Source of the DNA: Paraescarpia echinospica
Lineage: Eukaryota > Annelida > Polychaeta > Sabellida > Siboglinidae
Assembly: GCA_020002185.1 (NCBI GenBank)
Contig: CM034533.1
Span: forward strand, 36,375,024-36,439,023
Length of the DNA: 64,000 bases
Reading direction: 5' to 3'
The notes under the pieces are model-generated. The model saw only the letters and a list, made by a program, of their open reading frames with translations. It did not search any database and was not told where the DNA came from. Position 1 is the stretch's first letter, and each line of letters starts with the position of its first letter. A program made the position numbers and the translations under genes. This document shows positions 1 to 14,400 of the stretch, one piece after another.

Positions 1-435
1 CAGTTGTCCATACACAGCGCCTGCTGAGTTCGCCAGATGTCCACACACACACAGCCTGTCGACGTCGCCAGATGCCCACACACAGCCTGTCGACTTCATC
101 AGATGTCTACATCCAGCCTGTCGACTTCCCTAGATGTCCACACACAGCCTGTTGACTTCACCAGATGTCCACACCCAGCCTGTCGACTTCCCCAGATGAC
201 CATACCCAGCATGTCGTGTTCTCCAGATGTCCACACCGAGCCATTCGACTTCCTCAGATGTCCACACTCAGCCTGTCGACTTCCCCAGATGTCCACACCC
301 AGCCAGACGACTTCCCCAGATGTCCACACAAAGCCTGTTGGCTTCCCCGGATATCCACACCCAGCCTGTCGTGTTCTCCAGATGGTCACACCGAGCCAGT
401 CGACTTCTTCAGATGTCGACGACTTCACTAGATGG
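1..435. repeat. 31-bp minisatellite
   Basis: About 14 degenerate tandem copies of a unit of about 31 bp built around AGATGTCCACAC, CAGCCTGTCGAC and TTCCCC. The array continues past the left edge of the window. Because 31 is not a multiple of 3 the repeat is open in several frames on both strands. Those open frames are an artefact of the repeat and not genes. Confidence 0.9.
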
Positions 436-900
436 AAGATTGCTACTGACATCATTGGCTTATTGCATTGCGCTGCATCAACTTAAAGACCTTGTCTGTT
501 CCGGTTGGCGCAACCATCGTGTCAAGCCACGGGTGGTAACAGTTTAGCAGGAAGTTCGCTGAATCAGTTGTACTTCGCCCCACTTGCGTGCATGATTGTG
601 GAAACTAGACGAACGCGCCGAACATCAACGGGCAATTCAACGAACTCGCGGTTAGTCCCGCCTGCCTGCTAAACAGCTATTATATTTTTTGAATGTTCTG
701 TACACCATTTCTACTTTCCATTGGCATAAACATATTTATTATATAGCATTAACAGAAGTTATAGCTTGTTTTTCATATATTAATTAGTATAATATTCTTA
801 AGACTATACTAACTAACAATAATGCCGAGACGGGCTGAGTTAACAGCAAGACCCTTTGCTGTTCAATAATGTCCCACTTTCCCACGTTCTACACGGCATA
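436..900. other. Non-coding spacer
   Basis: Unique, AT-rich sequence between two tandem arrays. No exon, RNA gene or transposon motif was recognised. Confidence 0.5.
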
Positions 901-1367
901 CTTCCTGTTACAATTACATACTTCCTGTTACAATTACATACTTCCTGTTACAATTACATACTTCCTGTTACAATTACATACTTCCTGTTACAATTACATA
1001 CTTCCTGTTACAATTACATACTTCCTGTTACAATTACATACTTCCTGTTACAATTACATACTTCCTGTTACAATTACATACTTCAATTACATACTTCCTG
1101 TTACAATTACATACTTCCTGTTACAATTACATACTTCCTGTTACAATTACATACTTCCTGTTACAATTACATACGTCCTGTTACAATTACATACTTCCTG
1201 TTACAATTACATACTTCCTGTTACAATTACATACTTCCTGTTACAATTACATACTTCCTGTTACAATTACATACTTCCTGTTACAATTACATACTCCTGT
1301 TACAATTACATACTTCCTGTTACAATTACATACTTCCTGTTACAATTACATACTTCCTGTTACAATT
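901..1367. repeat. 20-bp tandem array
   Basis: About 24 head-to-tail copies of CTTCCTGTTACAATTACATA, nearly all identical. One copy is shortened by 7 bp near 1081 and one lacks a single base near 1293. There are no unique spacers between units, so it is not a CRISPR array. The high identity suggests recent expansion. Confidence 0.97.
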
Positions 1368-4300
1368 ATTATGCTGGTTAACCCCAGGTAGATACACAGA
1401 CTGGCTGCCATTATAACATCACAAGTCTCGTTAGTTCACCAAGTTAGGAAAAACAGACGCGTTTTTTATCGGTTCCAACCGTATGCCACCCACACCAAAA
1501 CGTGGTTTGGAACATGCTTTTTTGAGAGATCAAAAATTACTTGTAAACACAGTCAACGCCGACAGGTTCCAACTGACGTGAGATGGTTGTCAATACATGA
1601 CCCACCGCGCTGCTTCGTTCTTATAGACACAATAATGCCAATATGCTTTAGTGCATGTTCTACTCGACAGGTGGCGCTACTATGTAGATTTTTGTTTTAC
1701 TTTACATTTTACTTTTGCACGGTAAGCCACAACATACATATTCAAGTTCTAAGAGATGTACTCAGCCGCACCACAAGTGTGTAGGAACTGACTGCCGTTA
1801 TTCCAACGCATGTTGGGAGTTAGCAATGGTGGCAGAATGGTTAAAATGGATACTGAACGAGTTTATCAAGAGTTCGAATATTCGTTGAATAGCCCGATTG
1901 AACGTTCACCTATCTACTTTGACAGGGAGATAGACTGGCAGTCTTTGACACATGAATTGTTACAACTGAACCCTTTCGAGGTGGACTTTGTTTTACGCGA
2001 GACGTTGTAATTTGGTAGACGTAATCAAACAATCATGTTAGTATTTGTCACGCTGATTGTGACGGCGTAATTACGTTACGTAAACATCAGGGACCGGTTT
2101 CACGATGCGTACTTAAAGTTACGCAATTACTTAGCGTCACGTGTTTGCGTAAACTCCTAACGTCGCCTATATTTAACAAATCGCGTCATTGATTCAGATA
2201 ATCATCTCAGCGTTAGAGGGATTCTTTGAGAATTTTAATCTCTATAATGCACGCAATTATTAGGTAATCCTGTTAATATGATTATTTCATGTAATTCTAT
2301 GCCTTTATTTCATTATAATTATGTTTTATTAATCACTAATGACCGTGACAATATATCGAAAAAATAACTCTGCGTACGCGGAGTTTCTGCTTTGGGCCCA
2401 CCTTCACGATCCGTATAAGGCATGCTCATGAATATTCGGGACTGTCCGTCAGACTTCGATTAGCTACACCGAGTTAATAGATGCAAGAAATACGTCATCA
2501 ACATGTGTGTATAATGATTAGCCACCGCCATGCGAATGAGTCCTGACCGATAACATTATCAAAATTAAACGTGGACCAGCTGCTGTTTATGTCACAGATT
2601 CAGCAAAGAAAAGAAGGACATTATATGGAATAAACGGAGAATGAACATAGCGACAGTTCATGAAAGGCGGATTGATTTAAAAGAAAAAACACCACCTCTC
2701 CACCACGCTCGAAGCCGTCGTCGTCGATGACGATGTCATATTGAATAATTGGCATTGTTTTTTGTTGGAATATAAAAACTATGGTACCATCATGTTCCTT
2801 TTTCACTAGGTACGTCTGGCTATACATTTTGAAGTGAAGTATTAATGAAACGTTTAGATAACAGAAACTTACCGAAGCCGAGAAACATTCAATGATGAAA
2901 CCATTTTATTTGCACCATAAATCCAGGTGCTATTTCCGTAAGCAATATGAATACATTATACATCACTAAAGTAATTTACATTATTAAACTAGGATAGATG
3001 GTTATGGACGTTCATATCAACATAAGGTTTAATTTTAGTTTGAAAAATGTAGATCTATAAAGAACATGACATTATTGTCGACAAAATATTAAAATATATT
3101 GCATCAGTGTAAAAACATGTATTATTTTGTACTGGGAGTGCAAAAATAATTATTTGTTCTGCCCATCATTTAGAGTAAAAGATATTGAATTTGTTTCTCT
3201 CGAACTCCTGTTTCGATAACAAATAAAATGGCTATTGTAGGATGGAAATAAAGTTATAAAATTACAAAACTTTAAAAGTAACGCATATTTTAAAATACTG
3301 TTTTCAGTCATCATTGGTGCATTTAGCTCAAGAAGATCCTTAAAATATTTTGAATGTTGTGGAACATTTATATTTGATGAATTTTCAAAATTATTGTAAA
3401 AGCAACTTTGTCGACACCTTTTTATACTCTACTCCCAGTATAGTTCACATAACACAAATTTGTTTCAACAAATTTTGAAGAATATGCTGTAGAACACAAT
3501 CCAAACATGATGAGCATAAGAAAGCATACATTTTATTATGTACTCCTACTTTGCAACATAATGACAGGATGATGTGCATTTGGATGCACAAATCGATCGA
3601 TTGCACAAATCCATTTGAAACGTAGTGATGTACTAATGTGGCAGAACAAAGTCAGACATCTTCTTCACTACTGTGTCAGTTAACATATTGTCCTATTAAT
3701 AGCACTGCTATGCATTTTGATACACAAAGCTATCAGATGCACACATCCATTTGAAACTCGAATTGAGGTACACCTTCCCAGTAGATGTCGCACATAACAG
3801 AATGGGGCAGAACAAAGTCAGACATCATCTTATGTCAGGTGACCCATTGTCCAATTAATGGCACTGTTAAGTAGAACTCTTCAATGTCCTCTTTCCATCA
3901 GCTCAGCTATTTCCAATGTTCCTGCAAATAAACAAAGTTGAATTTAAGAAACTCAGCCTAAATATGAGTTAACTAACTCAACACTGTGCAGATTAATTCA
4001 GTTTAGATATTGGATTATGGGACTTATCGCCAAGTATATAGCTGGGTAAATGGAAAAGAAATACAAGAGAACCTTGTTATGTTGATTCAGTCAGACTAAA
4101 ATCCCAAACCATTACTTTGGCCAACTTTTAATTTGCTTCTACATAATTACGTGTATGCACTAGTCATATACAATGCATTCCAAATAATTCGAACTCACAT
4201 AAGTGAATTTTTGCTAAGTTAAGTCAATCTTTTCCTCGGTCCAGGGCAAAGGTCCCAATATGGGGACCTTCTGATAAGTTTCTAATTATCAGAAATTCCA

Positions 4301-6633
4301 TTAATTATTATTTTCATGGGTCCCTGGAAGTTCGACGTTATCCAGAGTGCACTGTATATTTTCCTTTATTCTTGCTCTAATAATTAATGTTGTATATAAT
4401 TATACATATGGGCCATTCTCGTGAAAAGTGTACAGTAACATGTCAAAAATAAATGTTTAATTTGTTTTAAGCGAGTACTATTATTATCAAATGTGCTATT
4501 CACATGAAGCAGCACAATTTGATCTGATCTATTATTATATTTTTAAAATATATTCATGGATAAAAACTTATGTATACTAGAGTGCAGATCTGCTGGAGTC
4601 CAAAATTTGTGCATCGCAAAATTCCGTGGCAACATGGTATTGTGTACTTTTTAACAAACCTAAATCGTTTACATTGAATGATGACATACCAGCCAGGTTT
4701 ACTAACAATCGTAGCTGTATCATTAAAAACAGTCTGTGAACGTGCGAATCTCACATTTTTATGTTTCGATTCAAATAAGTGGGGAAACGGGGACTTTTCA
4801 AAAACGGCTGATTGGAATTTGAAAAGGCAAGACCGGCTGTAGACACACATACCCAAATCCCAGATTTAGGCAAACAAATTACATCCATGACCAGGTTAAT
4901 CCTCTTGCTATGGTTGCATATACTGATATTTTAGTGTGCATTTTCGTTCACTGCATGTCAGATACCGGACAATGCAGCTTTACTAACTAGAAACGCGAGA
5001 CACTTGGCTAAGGCTATGTTATTTACTGTAGTAGAGGCTCGACATACTCAATGGCAGTCCCAGCGGCAGCTGACACCGACTGCAGCCGCCCGCGTCGGCG
5101 GACGTTATAATTCTATTTATTCGAAACGTTACTCGGCTGACGGCATTGGGAAGCAGAATAAATAAACAATGCACGCGCTTCCTACACTTATAAAAATAGC
5201 TGTCAATATACATATGTCTACGAATTGCTTATTTACAATGCCATTGCTTGAAACAACGTACCTCGGAATCTGACATGTTGGCTGTGTGTGTGACGTCAAC
5301 GGTCTATGCGTTGTTCACTGCGCGGACATGAATATTAATTATTCTCGGGCTGCAGAATTAATCACCAACGTGGCAACAAGCTCAAAATGATTCGCGTAAA
5401 CACAATTGTTTATCGGCTTATTGCGCAGATAGCACCCAAATTTTGCATAAACAAGTAAGACATAAGTAGCAGAGAAAGTAATTATGGGAAATGAATGCGT
5501 GTTGATACGGTACACCTCGAATGTATATTAGCTTACAAAGAATCCCTTTAAGAACGTTCTTAGCAGCTTCATGAAACCAGCCCCTGCAGGTCAGCGCGGC
5601 CACGAGTAAACAACACTTTATGCATTCGCGCGAGTGAACGTGACATGGTATTACTGCTAATCTATATACATGAATAGGAAGCCTAATATTAATAGGTCTA
5701 TTTGACGTGAAGCAAGGTCACCCTAATGTTTTCCCCATTGTTGCGTATAATGACTTTGCCGCCGTGGCGTCCACAACGAACACTCGCGTTAGTTTCATTT
5801 GAACCTGCATCCAGACATGATATAGGTATTCCCGCTCCAAATGCGACGCGTAATCATTGCACGAAAATCGTCCTCTGACTTCTATTATCGACAGTTTATG
5901 GAAAGCAAGATATCGGACATTGGCTTCACGTAATCACCTTCATTTCCTATCCATGTATATAGATCAGTAGGATGGATGCAATCTCGGACAGGCTTATGTC
6001 GCATCGAATTACCTCAATTCACCTAACAACCGCAACAACACTGGCACAGAATTCCGCCAACGGCATGCGGTCTTTGCCGGAACAATTACCCACAACCAGC
6101 AAGAAAAGTCTATTGGTAGAGGAAACACTCTGGCCCTAGCTAGCCCACTCACACCGGTTTCAGTTATTCTGCCTACACTTGAGAACAATTTCTCTGCACA
6201 TACTGTCTTTCTGCAAAAGCAGGCCAAGTTGCACAACGGAACAATTAGTTTTGGCCACTGGCACGAACGGTAATGCGGTTACCAACCGACTCCACAGGAG
6301 ATGCAATAGTTATAGTATTGTTATGTTGCGTGTAGGCGCACATATTTGGTTGAACTTGATAGACAGTAACAATATTGGTGCACTTAATTTCTCTGAATTC
6401 AATCGGGTTTACGCGGCCAATATTTTCCATTTAATCACGATGAACACACTTGGGAACGTGGCACATAGAGATGGTTTGAAAAACAATAAACTTTATCTGT
6501 CTTCGTCAACCTAATATTCACCAAGTTCAATAGCCTTGCAGAAATGTGTTAGTGTAAGGTCAAGTTCAATAACCACATGAACGGTGAACTTGTCGGGAAG
6601 TGTTAGTACATCAAAAAGGCAACCACGTTGTTA
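1368..6633. other. Gene-poor intergenic DNA
   Basis: AT-rich sequence with no recognisable protein family. Two short open stretches might be exons but have no support beyond being open. One is 1810-2010 (+), 66 codons with mixed composition. The other is 2621-2827 (-), 68 codons beginning MYSQTYLVKK, with a GT after GGAGAG that could be a donor. I would not annotate either as a gene. Confidence 0.45.
3575..3865. repeat. Imperfect tandem duplication
   Basis: Two adjacent diverged copies of a segment of about 135-160 bp. Each contains TGCATTT..GATRCACAAA, then CACATCCATTTGAAAC or CAAATCCATTTGAAAC, then GCAGAACAAAGTCAGACATC, then a TTGTCC-ATTAAT-GGCACTG block. This may be a fragment of an unidentified dispersed repeat. 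Confidence 0.55.
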
Positions 6634-9600
6634 CTGTAGGGGTTGATTACACGTTCGCTCTAGTTGTTGGTAGGATCATCTGTGTCAGGCCCTTACTGTA
6701 TTAAGGTGAACGTCATGCTGTAGGGGTTGATTACACGTTCGCTCTAGTTGTTGGTAGGATCATCTGTGTCAGGCCCTGACTGTATTAAGGTGAACGTCAT
6801 GCTGTAGGGGTTGATTACACGTTCGCTCTAGTTGTTGGTAGGATCATCTGTGTCAGGCCCTTACTGTATTAAGGTGAACGTCATGCTGTAGGGGTTGATT
6901 ACCTGTTCGCTCTAGTTGTAGGTTGGATCATCTGTGTCAGGCCCTTACTGCATTAAGGTGAACGTCATGCTGTAGGGGTTGATTACACGTTCGCTCTAGT
7001 TGTTGGTAGGATCATCTGTGTCAGGCCCTTACTGTATTAAGGTGAACGTCATGCTGTAGGGGTTGATTACCTGTTCGCTCTAGTTGTAGGTTGGATCGTC
7101 TGTGTCAGGCCCTTACTGCATTAAGGTGAACGTCATGCTGTAGGGGTTGATTACCCGTTCGCTCTAGTAGTAGGTAGGATCATCTGTGTCAAGCCCTTAC
7201 TGCATTAAGGTGAACGTCATGCTGTAGGGGTTGATTACCCGTTCACTCTAGTTGTAGGTTGGATCATCTGTGTCAGGCCCTTACTGCATTAAGGTGAACG
7301 TCATGCTGTAGGGGTTGATTACCCGTTCGCTCTAGTTGTAGGTTGGATCATCTGTGTCAGGCCCTTACTGCATTAAGGTGAACGTCGTGTTGTAGGGGTT
7401 GATTACCCGTTCACTCTAGTTGTAGGTTGGATCATCTGTGTCAGGCCCTTACTGTATTAAGGTGATCGTCATGCTGTAGGGGTTGATTACCCGTTCACTC
7501 TAGTTGTAGGTTGGATCATCTGTGTCAGGCCCTTACTGTATTAAGGTGAACGTCATGCTGTAGGGGTTGATTACCTGTTCGCTCTAGTTGTAGGTTGGAT
7601 CATCTGTGTCAGGCCCTTACTGTATTAAGGTGAACGTCATGCTGTAGGGGTTGATTACACGTTCGCTCTAGTTGTTGGTAGGATCATCTGTGTCAGGCCC
7701 TTACTGTATTAAGGTGAACGTCATGCTGTAGGGGTTGATTACCTGTTCGCTCTAGTTGTAGGTTGGATCATCTGTGTCAGGCCCTTACTGCATTAAGGTG
7801 AACGTCATGCTGTAGGGGTTGATTACCCGTTCGCTCTAGTAGTAGGTAGGATCATCTGTGTCAAGCCCTTACTGCATTAAGGTGAACGTCATGCTGTAGG
7901 GGTTGATTACCCGTTCACTCTAGTTGTAGGTTGGATCATCTGTGTCAGGCCCTTACTGCATTAAGGTGAACGTCATGCTGTAGGGGTTGATTACCCGTTC
8001 GCTCTAGTTGTAGGTTGGATCATCTGTGTCAGGCCCTTACTGCATTAAGGTGAACGTCGTGTTGTAGGGGTTGATTACCCGTTCACTCTAGTTGTAGGTT
8101 GGATCATCTGTGTCAGGCCCTTACTGTATTAAGGTGAACGTCATGCTGTAGGGGTTGATTACCCGTTCACTCTAGTTGTAGGTTGGATCATCTGTGTCAG
8201 GTCCTTACAGTATTAAGGTGAACGTCATGCTGTAGGGTTTGATTACACGTTCGCTCTAGTTGTAGGTTGGATCATCTGTGTCAGGCCCTTACTGCATTAA
8301 GGTGAACGTCGTGTTGTAGGGGTTGATTACCCGTTCACTCTAGTTGTAGGTTGGATCATCTGTGTCAGGCCCTTACTGCATTAAGGTGAACGTCATGCTG
8401 TAGGGGTTGATTACCCGTTCACTCTAGTTGTAGGTTGGATCATCTGTGTCAGGCCCTTACTGCATTAAGGTGAACGTCATGCTGTAGGGGTTGATTACCC
8501 GTTCGCTCTAGTTGTAGGTTGGATCATCTCTGTCAGGCCCTTACTGTATTAAGGTGAACGTCATGCTGTAAGGGTTGATTACCCGTTCACTCTAGTTGTA
8601 GGTTGGATCAACTGTGTCAGGTCCTTACTGTATTAAGGTGAACGTCATGTTGTAGGGGTTGATTACCCGTTCACTCTAGTTGTAGGTTGCATCATCTGTG
8701 TCAGGCCCTTACTGCATTAAGGTGAACGTCATGCTGTAGGGGTTGATTACCCGTTCGCTCTAGTTGTAGGTTGGATCATCTGTGTCAGGCCCTTACTGTA
8801 TTAAGGTGAACGTCATGCTGTAGGGGTTGAGTACCAGTTCGCTCTAGTTGTAGGTAGGATCATCTGTGTCAGGCCCTTACTGTATTAAGGTGAACGTCAT
8901 GCTGTAGGGGTTGACTACCCGTTCGCTCTAGTTGTAGGTTGGATCATCTGTGTCAGGCCCTTATTGCATTAAGGTGAACGTCATGCTGTAGGGGTTGATT
9001 ACCCGTTCGCTCTAGTTGTAGGTTGGATCATCTGTGTCAGGCCCTTACTGCATTAAGGTGAACGTCATGCTGTAGGTGTTGATTACCCGTTCGCTCTAGT
9101 AGTAGGTGGGATCATCTGTGTCAGGCCCTTACTGTATTAAGGTGTACGTCATGCTGTAGGGGTTGATTACCCGTTCGCTCTAGTAGTAGGTAGGATCATC
9201 TGTGTCAGGTCCTTACTGTATTAAGGTGAACGTCATGCTGTAGGGGTTGATTACCCGTTCGCTCTAGTAGTAGGTAGGATCATCTGTGTCAGGTCTTTAC
9301 TGTATTAAGGTGAACGTCATGCTGTAGGGGTTGATTACCCGTTCGCTCTAGTAGTAGGTAGGATCATCTGTGTCAGGTCCTTACTGTATTAAGGTGAACG
9401 TCATGCTGTAGGGGTTGATTACCCGTTCGCTCTAGTTGTAGGTTGGATCATCTGTGTCAGGCCCTTACTGTATTAAGGTGAACGTCATGCTGTAGGGGTT
9501 GATTACCCGTTCGCTCTAGTAGTAGGTAGGATCATCTGTGTCAGGTCCTTACTGTATCAAGGTGAACGTCATGCTGTAGGGGTTGATTACCCGTTCGCTC

Positions 9601-10180
9601 TAGTTGTAGGTTGGATCATATGTGTCAGGTCCTTACTGTATTAAGGTGAACGTCATGCTGTAGGGGTTGATTACCCGTTCGCTCTAGTAGTAGGTACGAT
9701 CATCTGTGTCAGGTCCTTACTGTATTAAGGTGAACGTCATGCTGTAAGGGTTGATTACCCGTTCGCTCTAGTAGTAGGTAGGTTCATCTGTGTCAGGTCC
9801 TTACTGTATTAAGGTGAACGTCATGCTGTAGGGGTTGATTACCCGTTCGCTCTAGTTGTAGGTTGGATCATCTGTGTCAGGTCCTTACTGTATTAAGGTG
9901 AACGTCATGCTGTAGGGGTTGATTACCCGTTCGCTCTAGTAGTAGGTAGGATCATCTGTGTCAGGTCCTTACTGTATTAAGGTGAACGTCATGCTGTAGG
10001 GGTTGATTACCCGTTCGCTCTAGTTGTAGTAGGTTGGATCATCTGTGTCAGGTCCTTACTGTATTAAGGTGAACGTCATGCTGTAGGGGTTGATTACCCG
10101 TTCGCTCTAGTAGTAGGTAGGATCATCTGTGTCAGGCCCTTACTGTATTAAGGTGAACGTCATGCTGTAGGGGTTGATTA
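6634..10180. repeat. 84-bp satellite array, about 42 copies
   Basis: Head-to-tail copies of an 84-bp monomer beginning CTGTAGGGGTTGATTAC and ending AAGGTGAACGTCATG. Diagnostic variants (ACACG, CCTGT or CCCGT after GATTA; TTGTTGG, TTGTAGG or AGTAGG; TGTATT or TGCATT) recur in a fixed order. The same series of eight monomers starts near 6981 and again near 7653, exactly 672 bp apart, so the array has a higher-order unit. The right third is a different subfamily (AGTAGGTAGG with AGGTCC). One monomer near 10,028 has a 3-bp insertion. No coding capacity is apparent. Confidence 0.97.
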
Positions 10181-11447
10181 TACTTACAATTATACTTACT
10201 CTGGAAATAAGGCCTAAACATTCCTTTCGCTCTTAGAAACATTGTGCGTTGTGAGGCACGTGTAAGCGTTTGGTGTTGAAGACGTGATATACGAATCTAT
10301 TTGCACAAACTGCAAGTTGTAATGGCAGCATGGTTTGCAGGAAGGTTAGACGTTTTTGATTTTGAGCGAATGTACGTGGCATGGTGTCTAGCGGAATGGC
10401 AATGGATGAAGTGCAGTCTCATAAATAACATGGTCTCAAACACGAACACAAATAAATGGTGGTCTGTCCATCTTATCTTTTTATCTCTCGCGCGTGCGTG
10501 TGTGTGTGTGTGTGCTTGTGTGCGTGCGTACGAGCATGTGTGTGTGTGTGTGTGTGTGTGTGTCAATGCACGTTTGCATGTGCTTGTGCGTGTGCGTGTG
10601 CGTACATCAGTGCGTGTATACGTGAGTTCGTTCGTTTCTTCGTGCGTTCCTTCGTGCGTGCGTGCGTGCGTTCGTTTGTCCGTGCATGGGTACGCAATAG
10701 GATTTCCACCAACGATATAACTGTTGTGCTAAACCGTTGATGTTGTACGGTCATTGCCAAAGCGAATGACTCGATGATGACTGAGGATTGCCTGTTTCCA
10801 CCTTCATAATCAGTGTCAGTCAGTTTCCGGAGGGGGGCGGATTGAGCTACGTTGAACACCATTACGGCACGAATCTCTTCCTGTTGGCGATGGACTGTAT
10901 CTCTGGCCGGGCGTCAATCCCCGGGCCGATCGAGTGTGTAGCACGACAGCAACGACTCCAGGAAGGATCGACATCACTGTATCCTGTTGTCATACTACAG
11001 TCGCAGCAACTATTGCTATTTGTCGGCTAACGACACAGGAACAGGTAAAAGGTACATTATCCACTTAATGTTGCCAGCGATGAAACACACATTGGAATGG
11101 CGGCTTTCTTTGTGACCGCACCAACTCTTTATAATTAATTCCCTATTATTGTTAGACCAGTAGACAAGATATTAACATTTCGCCATCGTTTGTAGACATG
11201 CATTTGTAAGTTTACGTCTATATTTGTAGCTTTGCATACCTTCTTTCGCTATTTAGCGTATGTTGACAACCGTAACATTTAGCATCGATTCGAAATTGTT
11301 TAATCCTTTATTTGTAACCCGCCTCTAGGATCGGTTTCGAGGATTTTTACCAATTAGAAAACTACGTGTTACGTGGTAAAGGTATATAAGTCGCCGCATT
11401 TGGCGCATTTCCTTTTCTAATTTACGGAAATCTAAACGTCGTCCCCA
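10181..11447. other. Spacer with no recognised gene
   Basis: It contains the GT-rich microsatellite listed separately and a GC-richer stretch at about 10,790-11,030 that is open in one plus frame. That frame matches no family I know and has no clear splice signals. Confidence 0.4.
10493..10685. repeat. GT/GTGC microsatellite
   Basis: Compound (GT)n, (GTGC)n and (GTTC)n tract. The long cysteine/valine-rich open frames through it on both strands are repeat artefacts. Confidence 0.93.
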
Positions 11448-14400
11448 GGGGTCTTATGCATGCACCGAGACAATGAGCGTTGTCTCGGACTATTTGCGAA
11501 CGTCGGGACTTTGACGGGATAATCGCTATGCATGAACGCAGACAACCAGAAGTCTCGGACTTTTCGCTGGACGAAACGACGCGATTTCTAGACCTGCGAT
11601 AACGCTGGCCTAAACGCAGTTGTCTCTGACTATTTCGTAATTAATGGCTGCCATATGATTGGCGTTGTGTTTATGTGATCGGATGAGTTGATGAGACCAA
11701 TTACTGAATTCTAGCGCCACAACAGCAATACATATGTCACAATGAATTCGTTAATCGAACAGAATCAAACCACTTTTCAGGTAAGTGAGGACTCAGAGTA
11801 GTTATTATCGAACTTTACCGTGCATATAGTGTCTGTGAATGTGACAGTAACGACTAGTATTAGTAACGTGTGTCCAATCGGTAAACTTTATCGGGTATCA
11901 CTGGATCTTTCCGGCCAAACGTTATCATGGATTTTCGGACGACGCATTTTACTAGAACATCTATCAGAAAAGGTGGTAGGTCTACTACCGGTACCTCATT
12001 GCCGTCGAGGCAAATCGGTGATAGTGATGAAAGCATATATTTAACCTTTTTGTCCGACTGTTTACGTAGTTGTACTTGACTTGAGTTGTATAGTCATAGG
12101 AAAGACAACGAACGGTCCCGTTGCATCTTTCAAACATACTAGTATAGACCTTTCCATAAATAAAATTTGTCGTCGTGGTTGCAAAGCATGTTTCCGTCGT
12201 TGAACTATCGTATGTCACTCTAAACAACTTTTTTTCAAACACCTTGTTTGCATTTCATCGATGTAATAACACGGCTAGTGATTTAGAATATTGATACTTT
12301 ATGCAAGTGTGCTTAGATTATTTACAAAACAGCATGTCAAACCTAGCATTCGATTCGACAAGCAGTACGGTAGGCTAGCTAGTGCCAGTGCAGTGTAGCT
12401 ATTATTTTTTCAAACAAGGGTCAAGACCATTTTTAATACGAGTAAATAATATTCGAATCACGATAAATTAAAATACGAGTATTCAAGAGCAGGACGTACT
12501 ACGCAATTTTGAGTAACCAATATTTTATTAGATACGTATTGTGAGGTAAACAATGTTTCCATAATTTATCAAACCAAGAATTCAGGGCTAATTACGCTCG
12601 CAAGAGCCCAGCCTTTTAATTAAAAGGAAGAAGAAACCGGCAGGCGTACTTATGTCTTGACCAGTTATGTATATTCAAGGAATTTCATTATACATAAATA
12701 TAATTTATAAATGTTATTGAAACAAAAATAAATTGCCGCATGTTCATAGCATTAATATTGTTTGTCATAACAACTGAGCTACTGGAATATTTACTAGCTC
12801 TGATAACACTGTCTGTAATGTAGGCCAAGTTTCATGTCATTGACATTGACATTGTACCTTTTACAATCACATGTAATTAAAACCTTTTATAATCACATGT
12901 AATTAAATGTAGACAAATACAATGCCATTCTCATCAAACCGCATTTTACTAAATTACAAAACAACCCTGCCATGAACAACTTCAGTTATTCTTTAATTTT
13001 CAGGAAATCTGTGATGCAGATCTGTCCTTCATCAATCCAATGTCATGACCAATATGGCTCCAGTCTAAGAAAATCATCCTTCATCATCAACGTTGAAGGT
13101 ATACATTAAAAATGCTATTTTCAGCAGAATACACAAACAATTGGTGTCTAATTAATGTGTTTAAATATATTTTATTACTTGCGTTAAAAAAATCCAAATG
13201 GTAACAATAGCATAGCTAATATTCAAATAGTTCATTCTGACATACATTCTGACACTTCAGCATTGCAATACAATATCTTCTGTCGTACGCTGGCAGTCAA
13301 GTATATAAATGGTGCATACTAATTGCCTTATTGCCAAAACGGGGTTGACGTAACTTGCTATTGAAACTAAGATTAAAAGGGGTAGTTACATTCTGTCCAT
13401 TTCTCATGCTATGTTTCATTGATGATGCATCCTGGTTGCTTTAATTGTTCTATATTTTTAGCTGTACCATTTCTGTGATTGCACTGTATTTCTTCATTTC
13501 GCTATGCAGCCATTTTAAAAATAGAAAATATTCTACTTCAGAACTGGACACTCTTCATCTGCTATCAAGAGTCAGCCATTCTTTCTTCTTGTCTGCTTGA
13601 TTAAGCCAATCTACTGGCAGTTGCCAATGAACCACTGTGGGAGGAAGGCGGATCACTGGATGTCATGTACCATTACCACTGTATCCCACAGCTGCTTGAG
13701 GACTGTACCCCAGGGACATCTTCAGATACATCATTTAACACACTATGGCCAGCATCTGGAACAATGTTGACGTAACCAGATAAAAACCGTGTGATTGTTA
13801 GATAATTAAAAACAAATGAAGAAGGGTACTAGTATGCATTTAAATATAGCATAGAGTTGGACTTTTATCAGATTTCTTATTAATTTATGTAAAAAGAAAC
13901 CCATTCCTAATTTCCTGTAGTGACCATATGCGATGAGGCCACATACTGATATCATTTGTCCCTCTCGATGTTTTTAACTAACACCTTTATTTTATAATTG
14001 AAATTGTGATCTGTACCATATTAATCGTTCTTTATTCCCACAACTTTTCTTTGGGCTATAAAGTATTTTCCATTTAACTGAATTTAATGGGAATACAATA
14101 TGTAGACACATTATGACCCACATATAATTACGCCCTTTAGACCTTTGTAGATTAGCAACAAATAAGATACCGGTAAATGACAATAATTGTATTATGAACT
14201 GAAGAAGCTGATCAATCAAACATAGTAGGAACTGGTCTCGTCATATTCTTGAATATCTTAGTTTTGTAGATGACATGACTATTTCTCACTAGTGTGTTGC
14301 ACATTACGACTTACCTATAGCACATTATGTTGCTAATCATATGCAGCCTTTCTTGTTCAGGAGTGGGTGATGATGGGACAACCAGTGGTACTACAACATA

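Noticed and set aside
901..1367. 20-bp repeats as a CRISPR-like array
   Set aside because: Units are directly adjacent with no unique spacers, and the genome is eukaryotic.
856..1416. 186-codon open frame through the 20-bp array
   Set aside because: Pure translation of the tandem repeat, open in two frames at once.
6179..6514. 111-codon plus ORF before the satellite
   Set aside because: Overlaps an equally open minus frame, and shows no family match or splice evidence.
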